From CAYRVX01 sp964642165 (GTDB taxonomy: Bacteria; Planctomycetota; Phycisphaerae; SM23-33): 64,000 bases of DNA. Location of the stretch: the NCBI GenBank assembly GCA_964642165.1, contig CAZXOC010000001.1, positions 18,119-82,118 on the forward strand. Reading direction: 5' to 3'. The position numbers were made by a program, and so were the translations under genes. This document shows, in pieces, positions 29,920 through 39,397 of the stretch (the first letter of the stretch is position 1; each line of letters starts with the position of its first letter). A model generated the notes under the pieces. That model was not told where the DNA came from. It worked only from the letters and a program-made list of their open reading frames with translations, and made no database searches.

Positions 29920-30837
29920 ATGATGCCCGCGCTTCGCAGCGGAGTTGTGCTGATGGTCCTGGCGACGGCGATTCCCGCCGGCGCCCAACGGGCCAGGCCC
30001 AAGAAGGACATTCGCATGCCCACCGGACAGGAGATCGCGAGGATACAGGCCGCCGCGCCGGCCAAGGCGCCGGCCAAGCCCGCCAAGCCCCGCAAGGTGC
30101 TCGTCTGGGGGCACGTCTGGACGCACCTGCCGAACCCGTTCGCCAACGAGGCGCTCAAGATCCTCGGGCGCAAGACCGGCGCGTTCGAGGCGACCGTCAG
30201 CGACGACCCCAACCTGCTGCTGCCCGACAGCATCCGCCAGTTCGACGCGGTCGTGATGAACAACATCCACGAGCGCGAGCCGTTCCTGCCGGCCGACCTG
30301 GGCAAGCTGCCCAAGGCCCGGCAGGACGCCGCGCGACAGCGCGATCGGGCCGTCAAGAAGAGCCTGCTGGCCTTCGTCAAGGGCGGGCGGGGCCTGGCGG
30401 GCATTCACGCCGCGACGGCCGCCTGCCAGAAGTGGCCCGAGTACGGCGAGATGATCGGCGGCTACTACGGCGGCCACATCATGCAGGACGTCGTGATCCG
30501 CAACGAAGAGCCCGGCCACCCCCTCAACGCGTGCCTCGACGGCAAGGGCTGGCGGATCCGCGACGAGGTCTACCTCTTCCGCGCCCCGTATGACCGCCGG
30601 AAGCTGCGGGTGCTGCTGAGCCTCGACCTGAGCCAGATGACCGATCCCGGCAAGCGGGCCGACAAGGACTACGCCGTCAGTTGGGTCCGCCCGTACGGCA
30701 AGGGGCGGGTCTTCTACTGCACGCTGGGGCACTGCCCGGAGACGTACTGGAACGGGCTGTTCCTCCGGCACGTCCTGGCGGGCATCCAGTTCGCGACGGG
30801 CGACCTGAAGGCCGACGCCGCCCCGCGCGGCAAGTAG
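29920..30837 (+). CDS. exported ThuA-domain protein
   Basis: A 305-residue protein. Two ATGs stand side by side after AAAGGAGCAGCG; the first is used here. A signal peptide (to about residue 22, ending PAGAQ) and a basic linker precede a flavodoxin-like ThuA domain (about 58-290): KVLVWGHVWTHLPNPF, MNNIHEREPF, GGRGLAGIHAA and YGKGRVFYCTLGH. ThuA proteins, named from the trehalose-utilisation locus of Sinorhizobium, are glutamine-amidotransferase-like and are often expanded and secreted in planctomycetes, usually near sugar oxidoreductases. The substrate is unknown. It is separated from corA by about 130 bases and may be transcribed alone. Confidence 0.85.
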   Translation: MMPALRSGVVLMVLATAIPAGAQRARPKKDIRMPTGQEIARIQAAAPAKAPAKPAKPRKVLVWGHVWTHLPNPFANEALKILGRKTGAFEATVSDDPNLLLPDSIRQFDAVVMNNIHEREPFLPADLGKLPKARQDAARQRDRAVKKSLLAFVKGGRGLAGIHAATAACQKWPEYGEMIGGYYGGHIMQDVVIRNEEPGHPLNACLDGKGWRIRDEVYLFRAPYDRRKLRVLLSLDLSQMTDPGKRADKDYAVSWVRPYGKGRVFYCTLGHCPETYWNGLFLRHVLAGIQFATGDLKADAAPRGK

Positions 30838-30968
30838 CCGGCCGATCCCCGTCGGCGGCGCGACCGGACAGGCCGCACGTCCGCCGCGCATCGCACGCGG
30901 CTCCCGGCGGGTACCGCCGGCCCGCGCCGTGTCGGCTGTGCGAGGCCCGCGAGCCAAGGAGAACCCGA

Positions 30969-32033
30969 ATGGCAGCAGACCACGGGACGTCGAGCCCGCA
31001 TGCCCGGCGGCCGAAGCCCGGCGCGCCGCCCGGCACGCTCCTTGTCGGGCCCGAGTCGCGAGCCCCAGTGATTCGGGTGCTGGCCTACGGGCCCGACGCC
31101 GTCCACGAGCAGGAGATCGACGACCTCCAGGCCATCGGCCCGCTGCTGGAGCAGTGGCCCGTCGTCTGGGTGAACGTCGACGGGCTGGGCGACGAAGCGA
31201 CGCTCCAGGGGCTGGGAGAGATGTTCGGCCTGCACCGGCTGGCGCTGGAGGACGTCACGCATGTGCCGCAGCGCCCCAAGGCCGAGCAGTACGGCCAGAC
31301 GCTCTTCCTGGTCACCCACATGCTGTCGCTTGACGAGCGCCTCCAGGCCGAGCAGCTCAGCCTCTTCCTGACGGACCGGGCCGTCGTCACGTTCCAGGAG
31401 CGCCGCGGCGACTGCCTGAACCCGGTGCGCCACCGGATCCGCCAGGGGGTCGGGCGGATCCGCGCCGCGGGCAGCGACTACCTCGCCTACGCGCTGCTGG
31501 ACACCATCCTCGACCACCACTTCCCGGTCCTGGAGGCCTACGGGGAGCGCCTCGCGGCCCTGGAGGAGCAGATGACGCAGGAAGCGAACGTCCAGGTCGT
31601 CTCCCGCGTCCGGCAGGCCAAACGTGAGCTGCTGATGCTCCGCCGGATCGCCTGGCCGCAGCGCGACGCCGTCAACTGGCTCCTGCGTGAGGAGACGCCG
31701 TTGATCGGGGCGGAGACGCGGCCGTACCTGCGCGACTGCTACGACCACGTCACCCGGGTGATCGACGTGCTGGAGACCTACCGCGAGCTGGCGAGCGACC
31801 TGATGGGCATGCACCTGTCCATCGTCAGCAACCAGATGAACGCCGTCATGAAGACGCTCACCGTGATGGCGGCCATCTTCATCCCCCTGACCTTCGTCGC
31901 CGGCATCTACGGGATGAACTTCGACTGGATGCCCGAGCTGAAGCAGCCGTGGGGCTACCCGGCCGCGCTGGGCGTCATGGCAGCCGTCGCCGGCGGGATG
32001 GTCCTCTACTTCTGGAAGAAGAAATGGCTCTGA
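30969..32033 (+). CDS. corA: CorA-type magnesium/cobalt transporter
   Basis: A 354-residue protein; the ATG at 30969 follows AAGGAGAACCCGA. An N-terminal alpha/beta cytoplasmic domain (WVNVDGLGD, LALEDVTHVPQRPK, TFQERRGD) leads to long stalk helices (about 160-290) and two membrane helices with the signature GMN motif at 315-317 (YGMNF), ending in a lysine-rich tail. CorA forms a pentameric Mg2+ channel of the inner membrane gated by cytoplasmic Mg2+. All key regions and the usual length are present. Its last 10 bases overlap the start of the MscS-type gene, so the two are probably co-translated and both act on ion or osmotic balance. Confidence 0.95.
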   Translation: MAADHGTSSPHARRPKPGAPPGTLLVGPESRAPVIRVLAYGPDAVHEQEIDDLQAIGPLLEQWPVVWVNVDGLGDEATLQGLGEMFGLHRLALEDVTHVPQRPKAEQYGQTLFLVTHMLSLDERLQAEQLSLFLTDRAVVTFQERRGDCLNPVRHRIRQGVGRIRAAGSDYLAYALLDTILDHHFPVLEAYGERLAALEEQMTQEANVQVVSRVRQAKRELLMLRRIAWPQRDAVNWLLREETPLIGAETRPYLRDCYDHVTRVIDVLETYRELASDLMGMHLSIVSNQMNAVMKTLTVMAAIFIPLTFVAGIYGMNFDWMPELKQPWGYPAALGVMAAVAGGMVLYFWKKKWL

Positions 32034-35000
32034 TCCACCGAACCTCGACGGCGGCGCGGCCCGGGCGCGCGGCGCGGCACCGGGGACCGTGGGCGGCGGG
32101 GGCCGTCCTGCTGGCCTTGGCGGCGTCGCTGCCGGCCCAGGCGGGCCCGGGGACGCGGCCCACGACGGTGCCGACGGTGGGCACGGGCTCGCCCACAACG
32201 CAGGCCGTCCAGGCGCAGATCGCACGCCTCGCCCAGGTCAAGGACCTGGACCCGGCCGTCCGCGCCAAGGCCACGGACGCCTACAAGCAGGCGCTGGCGC
32301 AGCTCCAGGTAGCCCGGGAGTGGCGCTCGAAGGCGGCGGCGTTCGAGGCCGCGGCGAAGCAGGCCCCTGGGAAGCTCGCGGCGGCCCGGAAGCAGTTGTC
32401 GTCGTCGGCGTCGCAGCCGGCCGCCACGGCTCCCGCCGAGGCGCCCCTCGCGGAGCTGGAACAGCTCCTCGCCGCCGCGTCCGCCGAGGTGACGGCGGCG
32501 ACGAAGGCGCAGGCGGACCTGGCGGGCGAGCCCAAGCGGCGTGCCGATCGCCGGCTGGCCATTCCCAAGCTCGTGGCGGCGGCCCAGCAGAGGCTGGACG
32601 AGATCGACAAGCAGCTTGCCGCCATCCCGAAGGACGATCCGCCGGAACTGGCAGCCGCCCAACGTGCCCTCCTGGAGGCGCAGAAGGAGGCGACGCGGCA
32701 GGAGATCGACGCCTGCCAGAAGGAGCTGGCCAGCTACGACGCCGAGCGGGAGCTGCTGACGGCGAACGCCGACCTGGCCAGCCGCCGGCTCGCCCGGGCC
32801 GAGACACGCCGCAAGGGCCTCCAGGAGCTCGTCGAGCGGCGCGGCAGGGAGGAGGCCGACCGGGCCGCGCGCGAAGCGGAGCAGGCGGCCATGCGGGCCG
32901 CCAGGACGCATCCCGTCCTTCAGGGACTCGCCCAGGTGAACGTCCAGTTGGCGGACGAACGGAGCGACGCGAACGGCCCGGCCGCCAGGATCTCCGCCGC
33001 CAGCCAGACGCTCGAGAACGTCAAGGAGCTCCTGAAGCGCCGGCAAGAGGAGCTTCGCAGCCTGATCGAGAAGGAGAAGGCCGTCGGCAAGACGGCGACG
33101 TTCGGGGTCCTCCTGCGGAAACAGCAGGCCGAGATGACCGACGTCCGCCAGTACCGCCGGCGTGCCCGGACGCGGCAGGAAGAGATCTCGGCGGCCCATC
33201 TGCGGCTGATCGAGCTGCAGGAGCGCCGCGCCGCCCTGTCGGACATCGACGCGGCGGTCGGCAAGACCGTCGCCGCGCTGCCGTCGTCGGTCCCGGCGGC
33301 CCAGCGGGATCGCATCCGGCGCGCGGCGCGGGAGCTGCTGGAGGACCGGCGCAAGAGCCTCGACGCCTTGATCCGGGACTACGAGGCCTACTTCGGGAAG
33401 CTCATCGACCTGGACGTGCAGGCGCGGGCGCTCGTGGCCAAGGCCGAGGAGCTCGCCGCCTACATCGACGAGCGCGTCCTGTGGATCCGCAGCGCCGAGC
33501 CCGTCGGTTGGCCGACCCTCGCCAATGCCGTCCCGGCCGCCAAGTGGCTCCTCGGTCCCGACACCTGGCGGGACGGCGCGCGGGCCCTCTATGTCGACGC
33601 GCGGCAAGGCCCGCTCACCGTGGCGGCCGGCCTGCTGGCCCTGGCGGGGCTGCTGCTGCTTCGGCGGCGACTTGGCCACACGCTGGGGCAGACCGGCGAG
33701 GCCGCCGGCCGGGGCACGGCCGCGGGGTTCCTGCCCACGCTGCTGGCGCTGGTCATCAGCATCGTGCGGGCCGTCACGCTGCCCGGCTTCCTGTGGTTGG
33801 TGGCCTGGCGGCTGGCCGCATCGCCCGGAGCGACGGATCCCGTCCGGGCCGTCGCCGCCGGGCTGAGGGCCTCCGTCGCGGTCTGGATCACGTTCGGCCT
33901 CCTGGTCGAGGTGTGCCGCTCGAACGGCCTGGCCCGCGCCCACTTCCATTGGCCGGTCAGCCGCGTCGAGCCGCTGCGGCGGACCCTACGCGTGGCCACG
34001 CCCATCCTCGCCGTCCTGGGCTTCCTCCTCGCCGCCATGGAATGGCAGGGCAACGAGGCGTGGAAGAACTCGCTGGGGCGCCTGGGGCTGATCGGCTTCC
34101 TGGTGGTGCTGGCCGTCTTCGTCCAGCGGCTCCTGAGGCCGAAGCGGGGGGCGTCGGCGGCGAGCGGAGCCGGCGGCCGCTCGGGACGGCCCGCCGGCCT
34201 GCGACTCACCTGGTACCTGCTGGCCGTCGCGGCGCCCGCGCTGCTGGCGCTGCTCGCCGCGGTCGGCTTCCACTACACCGCCGTCCACCTGACGGGGCGC
34301 CTGGCGATGACGTTCTGGCTGATCGTGGGTCTGGTGCTCCTGAACGGGCTGGCCCTGCGGTGGATGGGCGTGGCCTTCCGCCGGCTGGCGCTGCGCCGCG
34401 CGCGGCAGCAGGCGGCGGCCCGGGCGGCGGCGGCCGATCCGGAGGCCCCGGCCGCCGAGGAACCCGAGGCGCCGGAAGAGGAGATCCGGCTGGACCGGAT
34501 CAGCAAACAGACCCGCCAGTCGCTCCGAAGCGCCCTGGTCATCGCGGCGATCCTCGGGGCGTGGGGTATCTGGGCGGACTCCCTGCCGGCCCTGGCGGCG
34601 CTGCGCCGCGTCGAGCTGTGGGAACACACCGTCACGACGACCGTCGAGACCGCCGCCCCCGACGGGACCGCCGCCCGGCAGACCGTCGAGCGTGCCGAGC
34701 CCGTCACCCTCGCGGACGCGGGACTCGCCGTCCTGGTGGTCGTCGTCACCGTGGTGGCGGCGCGGAACGTCCCGGGCCTGCTGGCGGTCATCGTCCTCCA
34801 GCGGATCCAGCTCGACGCCGGCGTCCGCTACGCCACCGGCGCGATCCTCCGGTACGTCATCGGCGTGACCGGCACGATCCTCGCCTTCCACTTCATCGGC
34901 ATCGGCTGGTCGAGCGTGCAGTGGCTCGTGGCGGCGATGACCGTCGGCCTGGGCTTCGGCCTCCAGGAGATCTTCGCCAACTTCGTCTCCGGTCTGATCA

Positions 35001-35539
35001 TCCTCTTCGAGCGACCGATCCGCATCGGCGACACGGTGACGATCGGCGAGACGGCCGGCACGGTGACCCGCATCCGCATCCGCGCCACGACCATCACCGA
35101 CTGGGACCGCAAGGAGCTGATCGTCCCCAACAAGGAGTTCGTCACCGGGAGGCTGGTGAACTGGTCCCTGTCGGACAAGGTGTTGCGCGTCATCCTGCGC
35201 GTGGGGATCGCCTACGGGTCGGACACGGACCTGGCCGAGAAGCTCCTCTACGAGAAGGCCGGCGAGCATCCCCTCGTGCTGGGCGACCCGAAGCCCGTGG
35301 TCCTGTTCTCGCAGTTCGGGGACAACTCGCTGAACTTCGAGCTGCGCGTCTACATCACCGGCATCGAGCACTACCTGAAGGTCTGGCACGACCTGAACAT
35401 GGCGATCGACCGGGCGTTCCGCCAGGCAGGCATCACGATCGCCTTCCCGCAGCAGGACGTGCATCTGGACACGCTCCAGCCGCTGGAGATCCGCGTCCTG
35501 CCGATGGACCGCGCCGCCGGGGACCGCGCCGACGACTGA
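32024..35539 (+). CDS. large MscS/MscK-type mechanosensitive channel with long periplasmic coiled coil
   Basis: An 1,171-residue protein. ATG 32024 overlaps corA by 10 bases and follows GGAAGAAGAA. A signal peptide (ending SLPAQA) is followed by a long Ala/Glu/Arg-rich, mostly helical periplasmic domain with coiled-coil character (about residues 60-490). Several membrane helices follow (about 525-880), and then the conserved MscS core: the last membrane helices (LRYVIGVTGTILAFHFIG and VGLGFGLQEIFANFVSG), the beta domain (ERPIRIGDTVTIGETAGTV, NKEFVTGRLVNWS) and the C-terminal alpha/beta domain. This layout matches E. coli MscK (KefA) and MscM-type proteins. Such channels release solutes upon hypo-osmotic shock. 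A charged linker (about 800-830) separates two groups of membrane helices. Confidence 0.92.
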   Translation: MALIHRTSTAARPGRAARHRGPWAAGAVLLALAASLPAQAGPGTRPTTVPTVGTGSPTTQAVQAQIARLAQVKDLDPAVRAKATDAYKQALAQLQVAREWRSKAAAFEAAAKQAPGKLAAARKQLSSSASQPAATAPAEAPLAELEQLLAAASAEVTAATKAQADLAGEPKRRADRRLAIPKLVAAAQQRLDEIDKQLAAIPKDDPPELAAAQRALLEAQKEATRQEIDACQKELASYDAERELLTANADLASRRLARAETRRKGLQELVERRGREEADRAAREAEQAAMRAARTHPVLQGLAQVNVQLADERSDANGPAARISAASQTLENVKELLKRRQEELRSLIEKEKAVGKTATFGVLLRKQQAEMTDVRQYRRRARTRQEEISAAHLRLIELQERRAALSDIDAAVGKTVAALPSSVPAAQRDRIRRAARELLEDRRKSLDALIRDYEAYFGKLIDLDVQARALVAKAEELAAYIDERVLWIRSAEPVGWPTLANAVPAAKWLLGPDTWRDGARALYVDARQGPLTVAAGLLALAGLLLLRRRLGHTLGQTGEAAGRGTAAGFLPTLLALVISIVRAVTLPGFLWLVAWRLAASPGATDPVRAVAAGLRASVAVWITFGLLVEVCRSNGLARAHFHWPVSRVEPLRRTLRVATPILAVLGFLLAAMEWQGNEAWKNSLGRLGLIGFLVVLAVFVQRLLRPKRGASAASGAGGRSGRPAGLRLTWYLLAVAAPALLALLAAVGFHYTAVHLTGRLAMTFWLIVGLVLLNGLALRWMGVAFRRLALRRARQQAAARAAAADPEAPAAEEPEAPEEEIRLDRISKQTRQSLRSALVIAAILGAWGIWADSLPALAALRRVELWEHTVTTTVETAAPDGTAARQTVERAEPVTLADAGLAVLVVVVTVVAARNVPGLLAVIVLQRIQLDAGVRYATGAILRYVIGVTGTILAFHFIGIGWSSVQWLVAAMTVGLGFGLQEIFANFVSGLIILFERPIRIGDTVTIGETAGTVTRIRIRATTITDWDRKELIVPNKEFVTGRLVNWSLSDKVLRVILRVGIAYGSDTDLAEKLLYEKAGEHPLVLGDPKPVVLFSQFGDNSLNFELRVYITGIEHYLKVWHDLNMAIDRAFRQAGITIAFPQQDVHLDTLQPLEIRVLPMDRAAGDRADD

Positions 35540-35611
35540 TTCGCCGCCTGCACCCGACGCGCCGTGCCTCCTCCCGGGGCGAATCGTAGGCTCCCTGAGG
35601 AGGGACAGCCG

Positions 35612-35842
35612 ATGAACACGATCGGTCCGGCCATGCCGTCGGCGCTGTCGGCGGCTGCTCGCGCGGTCCGCGAGCACGTCGCGCAGTACGAGGAAGCCGC
35701 CACGCGCCTCGCCAACGGCAGCGAGACGTTCCTCGACGACGTGGTCGAGATGAAGAAGGCCGAGGCCGGCGTGAAGATCGGCGCCGCCGTGGCCCGCGCG
35801 GCCATGGACACCCAGGGGTACATCCTGGACGTGCTGGCCTGA
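35612..35842 (+). CDS. small helical protein of unknown function
   Basis: A 76-residue protein; GAGGAGGGACAGCCG precedes the ATG at 35612, a strong ribosome site. The product is predicted helical, with no signal peptide or membrane segment. Its C-terminal half (FLDDVVEMKKAEAGVKIG, then DTQGYILDVLA) recalls the C-terminal helices of flagellar rod and hook family proteins (an EMxxA ... AxxDxxGxxLDxLA pattern) and short flagellar-like proteins seen in planctomycetes, but similarity is slight. No other flagellar gene is nearby. A hairpin terminator follows at 35894. The gene looks real; the function call is a guess. Confidence 0.7.
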   Translation: MNTIGPAMPSALSAAARAVREHVAQYEEAATRLANGSETFLDDVVEMKKAEAGVKIGAAVARAAMDTQGYILDVLA

Positions 35843-35893
35843 TCGCACGCCGGCGGCGGACCGGCAGGCCCCCCGCAGACCGTCTCGACTCCA

Positions 35894-35926
35894 CGGGCCG
35901 GCTGTCACGCGGTGACGGTCGGCCCG
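35894..35926 (+). terminator. strong hairpin terminator after the small protein gene
   Basis: A 15-base-pair stem (two G-U pairs) with a GCG loop: CGGGCCGGCTGTCAC pairs with GTGACGGTCGGCCCG. A pyrimidine-rich CTCTCCTTCC follows. It sits 51 bases after the stop at 35842. Confidence 0.65.
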
Positions 35927-35975
35927 CTCTCCTTCCACCGGCCGCACCGTGTGGCGGGGCTCCGCGCGGGGGCGG

Positions 35976-35981
35976 TATAAT
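35976..35981 (+). promoter_or_regulatory. candidate -10 element for the PDZ-HEAT protein gene
   Basis: A perfect TATAAT in GC-rich surroundings, 45 bases before the ATG at 36027. No good -35 hexamer was found at the expected spacing. Confidence 0.4.
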
Positions 35982-36026
35982 GGGCGCCGCAGCCGAACCA
36001 ACACCGTTCGAGGAGCGCCCCAGAAC

Positions 36027-38507
36027 ATGCCTGCAGAGAGATCCACCAAGACGAAGGTCCGCCGGACTCGCCGTCGCCTGGCGGTCGCGCTCGCCGCGCT
36101 GCTGCTCGGCCTCGCCAGCGCGAGCCGCGCCGCGAAGAAGCCGCCCGTCCCCGACCTGACCGCCGGCGGCACCAAAGACAACAAGCACGACTGGAACCTC
36201 GGGCCCACCGGGGCTCGGGGGTGGATCTGGGGCTGGAAGCTGGAGACCACCGACAGCCGCCAGATCCTCGTTACGAAGGTGGACGCCGGCTCGCCGGCCG
36301 ACGGCGTCCTGCGGGTCGGCGACGTGATCCTGGGCGTCGACGGAAGGGACTTCACGGAAGACGCCCGCAAGAGCTTCGGCCGCGCCGTCACCCGGGCCGA
36401 GGAGCCCGCCCACCGGGGCGTCCTGAAACTGACTCGCTGGCGCGAGGGCAAGCGGCAGGACGTGCGGATCCAGCTCCCCGTCCTGGGCAGCTACAGCGAC
36501 ACGGCGCCCTTCGGCTGCGCCAAGTCCCGGAAGATCCTGGACGCCGGCTGCCGGCACATCGCCGGGCACATGAAGGGCGGCATCGACGGCAAGATCAACG
36601 CCCTGGCCCTGCTGGCGTCCGGCCGCAAGGAGTACCTGGGCCTCGTGAGGGACTACGCCCGCCGGGCCGGCCCGCGCGATCTGAAGCTCAAGCTGCACGG
36701 GGGCAGCGGCATGGTTTCCTGGCACTGGGGCTACACGAACCTGCTGCTGACCGAGTACCACCTGGCCACCGGCGACAGGGAGGTGCTGCCGGCGATCCGG
36801 GAGTATTCCCTGAAGATCGCCAGCGGGCAGAGCGGGGTCGGCTCGTGGGGGCACGGCATGGCGTGGCCGCAGTTGAACAACGGGGCGTTGCACGGCCGGC
36901 TCGGGGGGTACGGCGCCCTGAACCAGGCGGGGCTGGTCTGTCACCTCTCGCTGGTCCTGGCCCGGAAGTGCGGCGTGAAGGCGAGGGTCGTCCAGCAGGC
37001 GCTCGAGCGGGCGAACCGGTTCTTCGGCTTCTACATCGGCAAGGGGGCCATTCCCTACGGGGACCACCGCCCGGGCTGGCAGGTCCACGACGACAACGGG
37101 AAGAACTCCATCGGCGCGGTCCTGTTCGACCTGCAAGGGCGGCAGGACGGCGCGCGGTTCTTCAGCCGCATGACCGTGGCGTCCTACGGCGAGCGGGAAC
37201 GGGGGCATACGGGCAACTACTTCAGCTTCCTGTGGGGGCCGCTGGGCGCCCGTCGCGCCGGGCCGAAGGCCGCCGCCGCCTTCCTCCGCGAGCTTCGCTG
37301 GACCTTCGACCTCGCGCGGCGCCCGGACGGCAGCTTTCCCTACCAGGGCGGAGCGGGCATGGGCGGCGGCGAGCACAAGTACGGCAACTGGGACTGCACC
37401 GGCGCGTACCTGCTGGCCGGCGCCCTGCCGCTGCGGAAGCTCTACATCACCGGCAAGGGCACGAGCGCGGCGAACGAGCTGACCGACCCCGAGCTGAGCG
37501 ACGCGATCGAGGCCGGCCGGGGCTTCAGCTCCTGGGACACGGGCATCGCCCCGTACCGACAGAAGGGCCCGTCGGCGCTGCGGGCCTGCCTGCGGAGCTG
37601 GTCGCCGGCGGTGCGCCACCGGGCGGCCGCGGCGCTGGCCGAGAAGCAGGGCGACCCCGTCCCGCCGCTCGTCGCCATGCTGTCCGACGGCGACCTGACG
37701 GCGCGCTACGGCGCCTGCCAGGCGCTGGGGGCCCTCAAGCGCCGGGCCGCCGCGGCCGTGCCCCACCTGACGCGCCTGCTCGCCCACCGCGACGTGTGGC
37801 TGCGCATCCAGGCGTCCTATGCCCTGGCGAGCATCGGCGAGCCCGCCCGCTCGGCCGTGGACGACCTGCTCAAGCTCGCCGCACGCCGCGAGGAGGGCGA
37901 CCCCCGCGAGATGACGCAGCGGTACCTGGCGTTCGGCCTGTTCTACCCGGGCGGCGCGCTGCGCATGGTGGGGCTGCTGTCGCGGTCCGTGGACGGCGTG
38001 GACCGGCGGCTGCTGTACCCGGCCGTGGAGAGGCTCCTCCGCAACCCGGACGGCCGCGCGCGCGGGGCCGTGGGCTCCGTCTACAAGCAGCTCAGCTACG
38101 AGGAGCTGAAGCCCCTCCTGCCCGCCATCCACCGGGCCATCCTCGAGCCGGCACCGAGCGGCGTGATGTTCGCCAGCGGCATTCGGCTGCGGGGGCTGGA
38201 ACTGCTGGCCAGCCACCGCATTCGGGAGGGCATGCCCCTGTGCCTGAAGGTCATGGAGATCGACAAGTGGGGCAAGCGGCACCGCATCGGCGCGTGCCTG
38301 AAGATCCTGCGGAGCTACGGCGGGGCGGCCAAGGCCGTGCTGCCCGAGCTGAGGCAGCTCGAGCGGGACCTGCAAAGCCATCGCGAGGCGCGCGGCCTGA
38401 CGGAACAGATCGAGGCGGTCCGCCGGACCATCGCCGAGATCGAGGGCGCCACCGACGCGCCGCGGCTCCGCAGCCTCGAGGTGTCGAAGACCAAGGGCGG
38501 CCGGTGA
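36027..38507 (+). CDS. exported PDZ and HEAT-repeat protein, DUF6288-like
   Basis: An 826-residue protein; the ATG at 36027 is preceded by GAGGAG at 12 bases. A basic N-terminus and signal peptide (ending ASASRAA, about residue 37) lead to a PDZ domain (about 60-150: GARGWIWGW, VDAGSPADGVLRVGDVILGV). A long central domain (about 165-500) with W/G-rich motifs such as SWHWGYTNLLL, GSWGHGMAWP and NYFSFLWGPLG suggests an alpha/alpha toroid. The C-terminal third is HEAT-like (VRHRAAAALAEK, ARYGACQALGAL, RIQASYALASIG). This matches the DUF6288 planctomycete family as I recall it. Function is unknown; PDZ plus HEAT implies protein contacts in the periplasm. It stands alone, between a terminator and the convergent SAM hydrolase gene. 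Confidence 0.8.
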   Translation: MPAERSTKTKVRRTRRRLAVALAALLLGLASASRAAKKPPVPDLTAGGTKDNKHDWNLGPTGARGWIWGWKLETTDSRQILVTKVDAGSPADGVLRVGDVILGVDGRDFTEDARKSFGRAVTRAEEPAHRGVLKLTRWREGKRQDVRIQLPVLGSYSDTAPFGCAKSRKILDAGCRHIAGHMKGGIDGKINALALLASGRKEYLGLVRDYARRAGPRDLKLKLHGGSGMVSWHWGYTNLLLTEYHLATGDREVLPAIREYSLKIASGQSGVGSWGHGMAWPQLNNGALHGRLGGYGALNQAGLVCHLSLVLARKCGVKARVVQQALERANRFFGFYIGKGAIPYGDHRPGWQVHDDNGKNSIGAVLFDLQGRQDGARFFSRMTVASYGERERGHTGNYFSFLWGPLGARRAGPKAAAAFLRELRWTFDLARRPDGSFPYQGGAGMGGGEHKYGNWDCTGAYLLAGALPLRKLYITGKGTSAANELTDPELSDAIEAGRGFSSWDTGIAPYRQKGPSALRACLRSWSPAVRHRAAAALAEKQGDPVPPLVAMLSDGDLTARYGACQALGALKRRAAAAVPHLTRLLAHRDVWLRIQASYALASIGEPARSAVDDLLKLAARREEGDPREMTQRYLAFGLFYPGGALRMVGLLSRSVDGVDRRLLYPAVERLLRNPDGRARGAVGSVYKQLSYEELKPLLPAIHRAILEPAPSGVMFASGIRLRGLELLASHRIREGMPLCLKVMEIDKWGKRHRIGACLKILRSYGGAAKAVLPELRQLERDLQSHREARGLTEQIEAVRRTIAEIEGATDAPRLRSLEVSKTKGGR

Positions 38508-38545
38508 GGCCGGCGGCCCGGGCCGGGCCCGCGCCGGGTCGCGGC

Positions 38546-39346
38546 TCAGCGCCCGGTCAGGCGAATGACCGTGCCGATGCCGGCGTGGAAGTGATCGCAC
38601 GCCCGCCCGCGGTTGACGGCCACCTCGACCCGCCCCATCGAGTTGAACAGCAGGACCGCCTCGCCCTCCTCGGCGAAGCCGTACGCCCCCCGGAGCGGCC
38701 CGACGTCGCGCCCCGCACAGGAGCCGCGGACGGTCTCCAGGTCCATCCACCGCCGGCGGACGTGCTCCTCCCGAATGTTGCTCACCAGGTTGCCGAACGT
38801 GTCGACGTACACCACCTGCCCGACGATCTCCGCGGGGGTCTCCTCGCAGGCGGGCAGGTCGAGAAGCCGGTACGTGTCCGGGCGCGGGCCGAGACGGCGG
38901 ATGTCCAGCCCCTTGAGAAGCGCCGCGGCCAGCGGGGCGAAGACGTCGCGCCCGTGGAAGGTCGTGGACGCCGGGCGGCTGGGGAGGTAGTTGGGGTTGC
39001 GCACGACGACCAGTTCCTCGGCCGGGCTGCGCTCGGCGATCAGCGTGATCACGCCGTTGTCGGGGAAGAGGTACGTCCGCCGGTCGAACCGCCCGACGAG
39101 GATGGAGCGGTCGGTCCCGACGCCGGGATCGACGACGACGACGTGGACGGTCCCCGGCGGGAAGTAGGGGGCGGCCCCGTCGAGCACGAAGGCCCCGGCC
39201 AGCACGTCGTGGGCGGGCACGTCGTGGGAGAGGTCCACGATTCGCGCCCGGGGGCAGGCGGACAGGATCACGCCCTTCATCGCCGCGACGTAGGCGTCCC
39301 GCGAGCCGAAGTCCGTCAGGAGTGTCGCGGTTTGCTGTTTCGCCAT
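38546..39346 (-). CDS. S-adenosylmethionine hydrolase (hydroxide adenosyltransferase, DUF62 family)
   Basis: A 266-residue cytoplasmic protein from the ATG at 39346. Family motifs are present from the start: TLLTDFGSRDAYVAAMKGV, IVDLSHDVPAHD, FPPGTVHVVVVDPGVGT, YLFPDNGVIT, and in the C-terminal beta barrel VDTFGNLVSNI and LFNSMGRVEVAVN. The family uses an activated water molecule to split SAM into adenosine and methionine; relatives are the fluorinase and chlorinase. The conserved Asp/Arg/His set of hydrolases seems kept (D in DFGSRD, R in VGTDRS), and no halogenase-type insertion was seen. It is divergent from pcm, a SAM-using methyltransferase, with only 51 bases between the start codons. 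Confidence 0.92.
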   Translation of the reverse strand: MAKQQTATLLTDFGSRDAYVAAMKGVILSACPRARIVDLSHDVPAHDVLAGAFVLDGAAPYFPPGTVHVVVVDPGVGTDRSILVGRFDRRTYLFPDNGVITLIAERSPAEELVVVRNPNYLPSRPASTTFHGRDVFAPLAAALLKGLDIRRLGPRPDTYRLLDLPACEETPAEIVGQVVYVDTFGNLVSNIREEHVRRRWMDLETVRGSCAGRDVGPLRGAYGFAEEGEAVLLFNSMGRVEVAVNRGRACDHFHAGIGTVIRLTGR

Positions 39347-39382
39347 TGACCGGCCCGCCGCGCAAAGCGGATCGCCGACGGC

Positions 39383-39390
39383 TATAATAC
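39383..39390. promoter_or_regulatory. overlapping divergent -10 elements between SAM hydrolase and pcm
   Basis: TATAAT at 39383-39388 (+) overlaps TATTAT on the minus strand (39389-39384). The plus-strand start would fall near 39395, only about 3 bases before the pcm ATG, so that transcript would be leaderless or nearly so; no ribosome site fits in between. The minus-strand start would be near 39377. The -35 regions are weak. Confidence 0.5.
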
Positions 39391-39397
39391 GCTCGCC

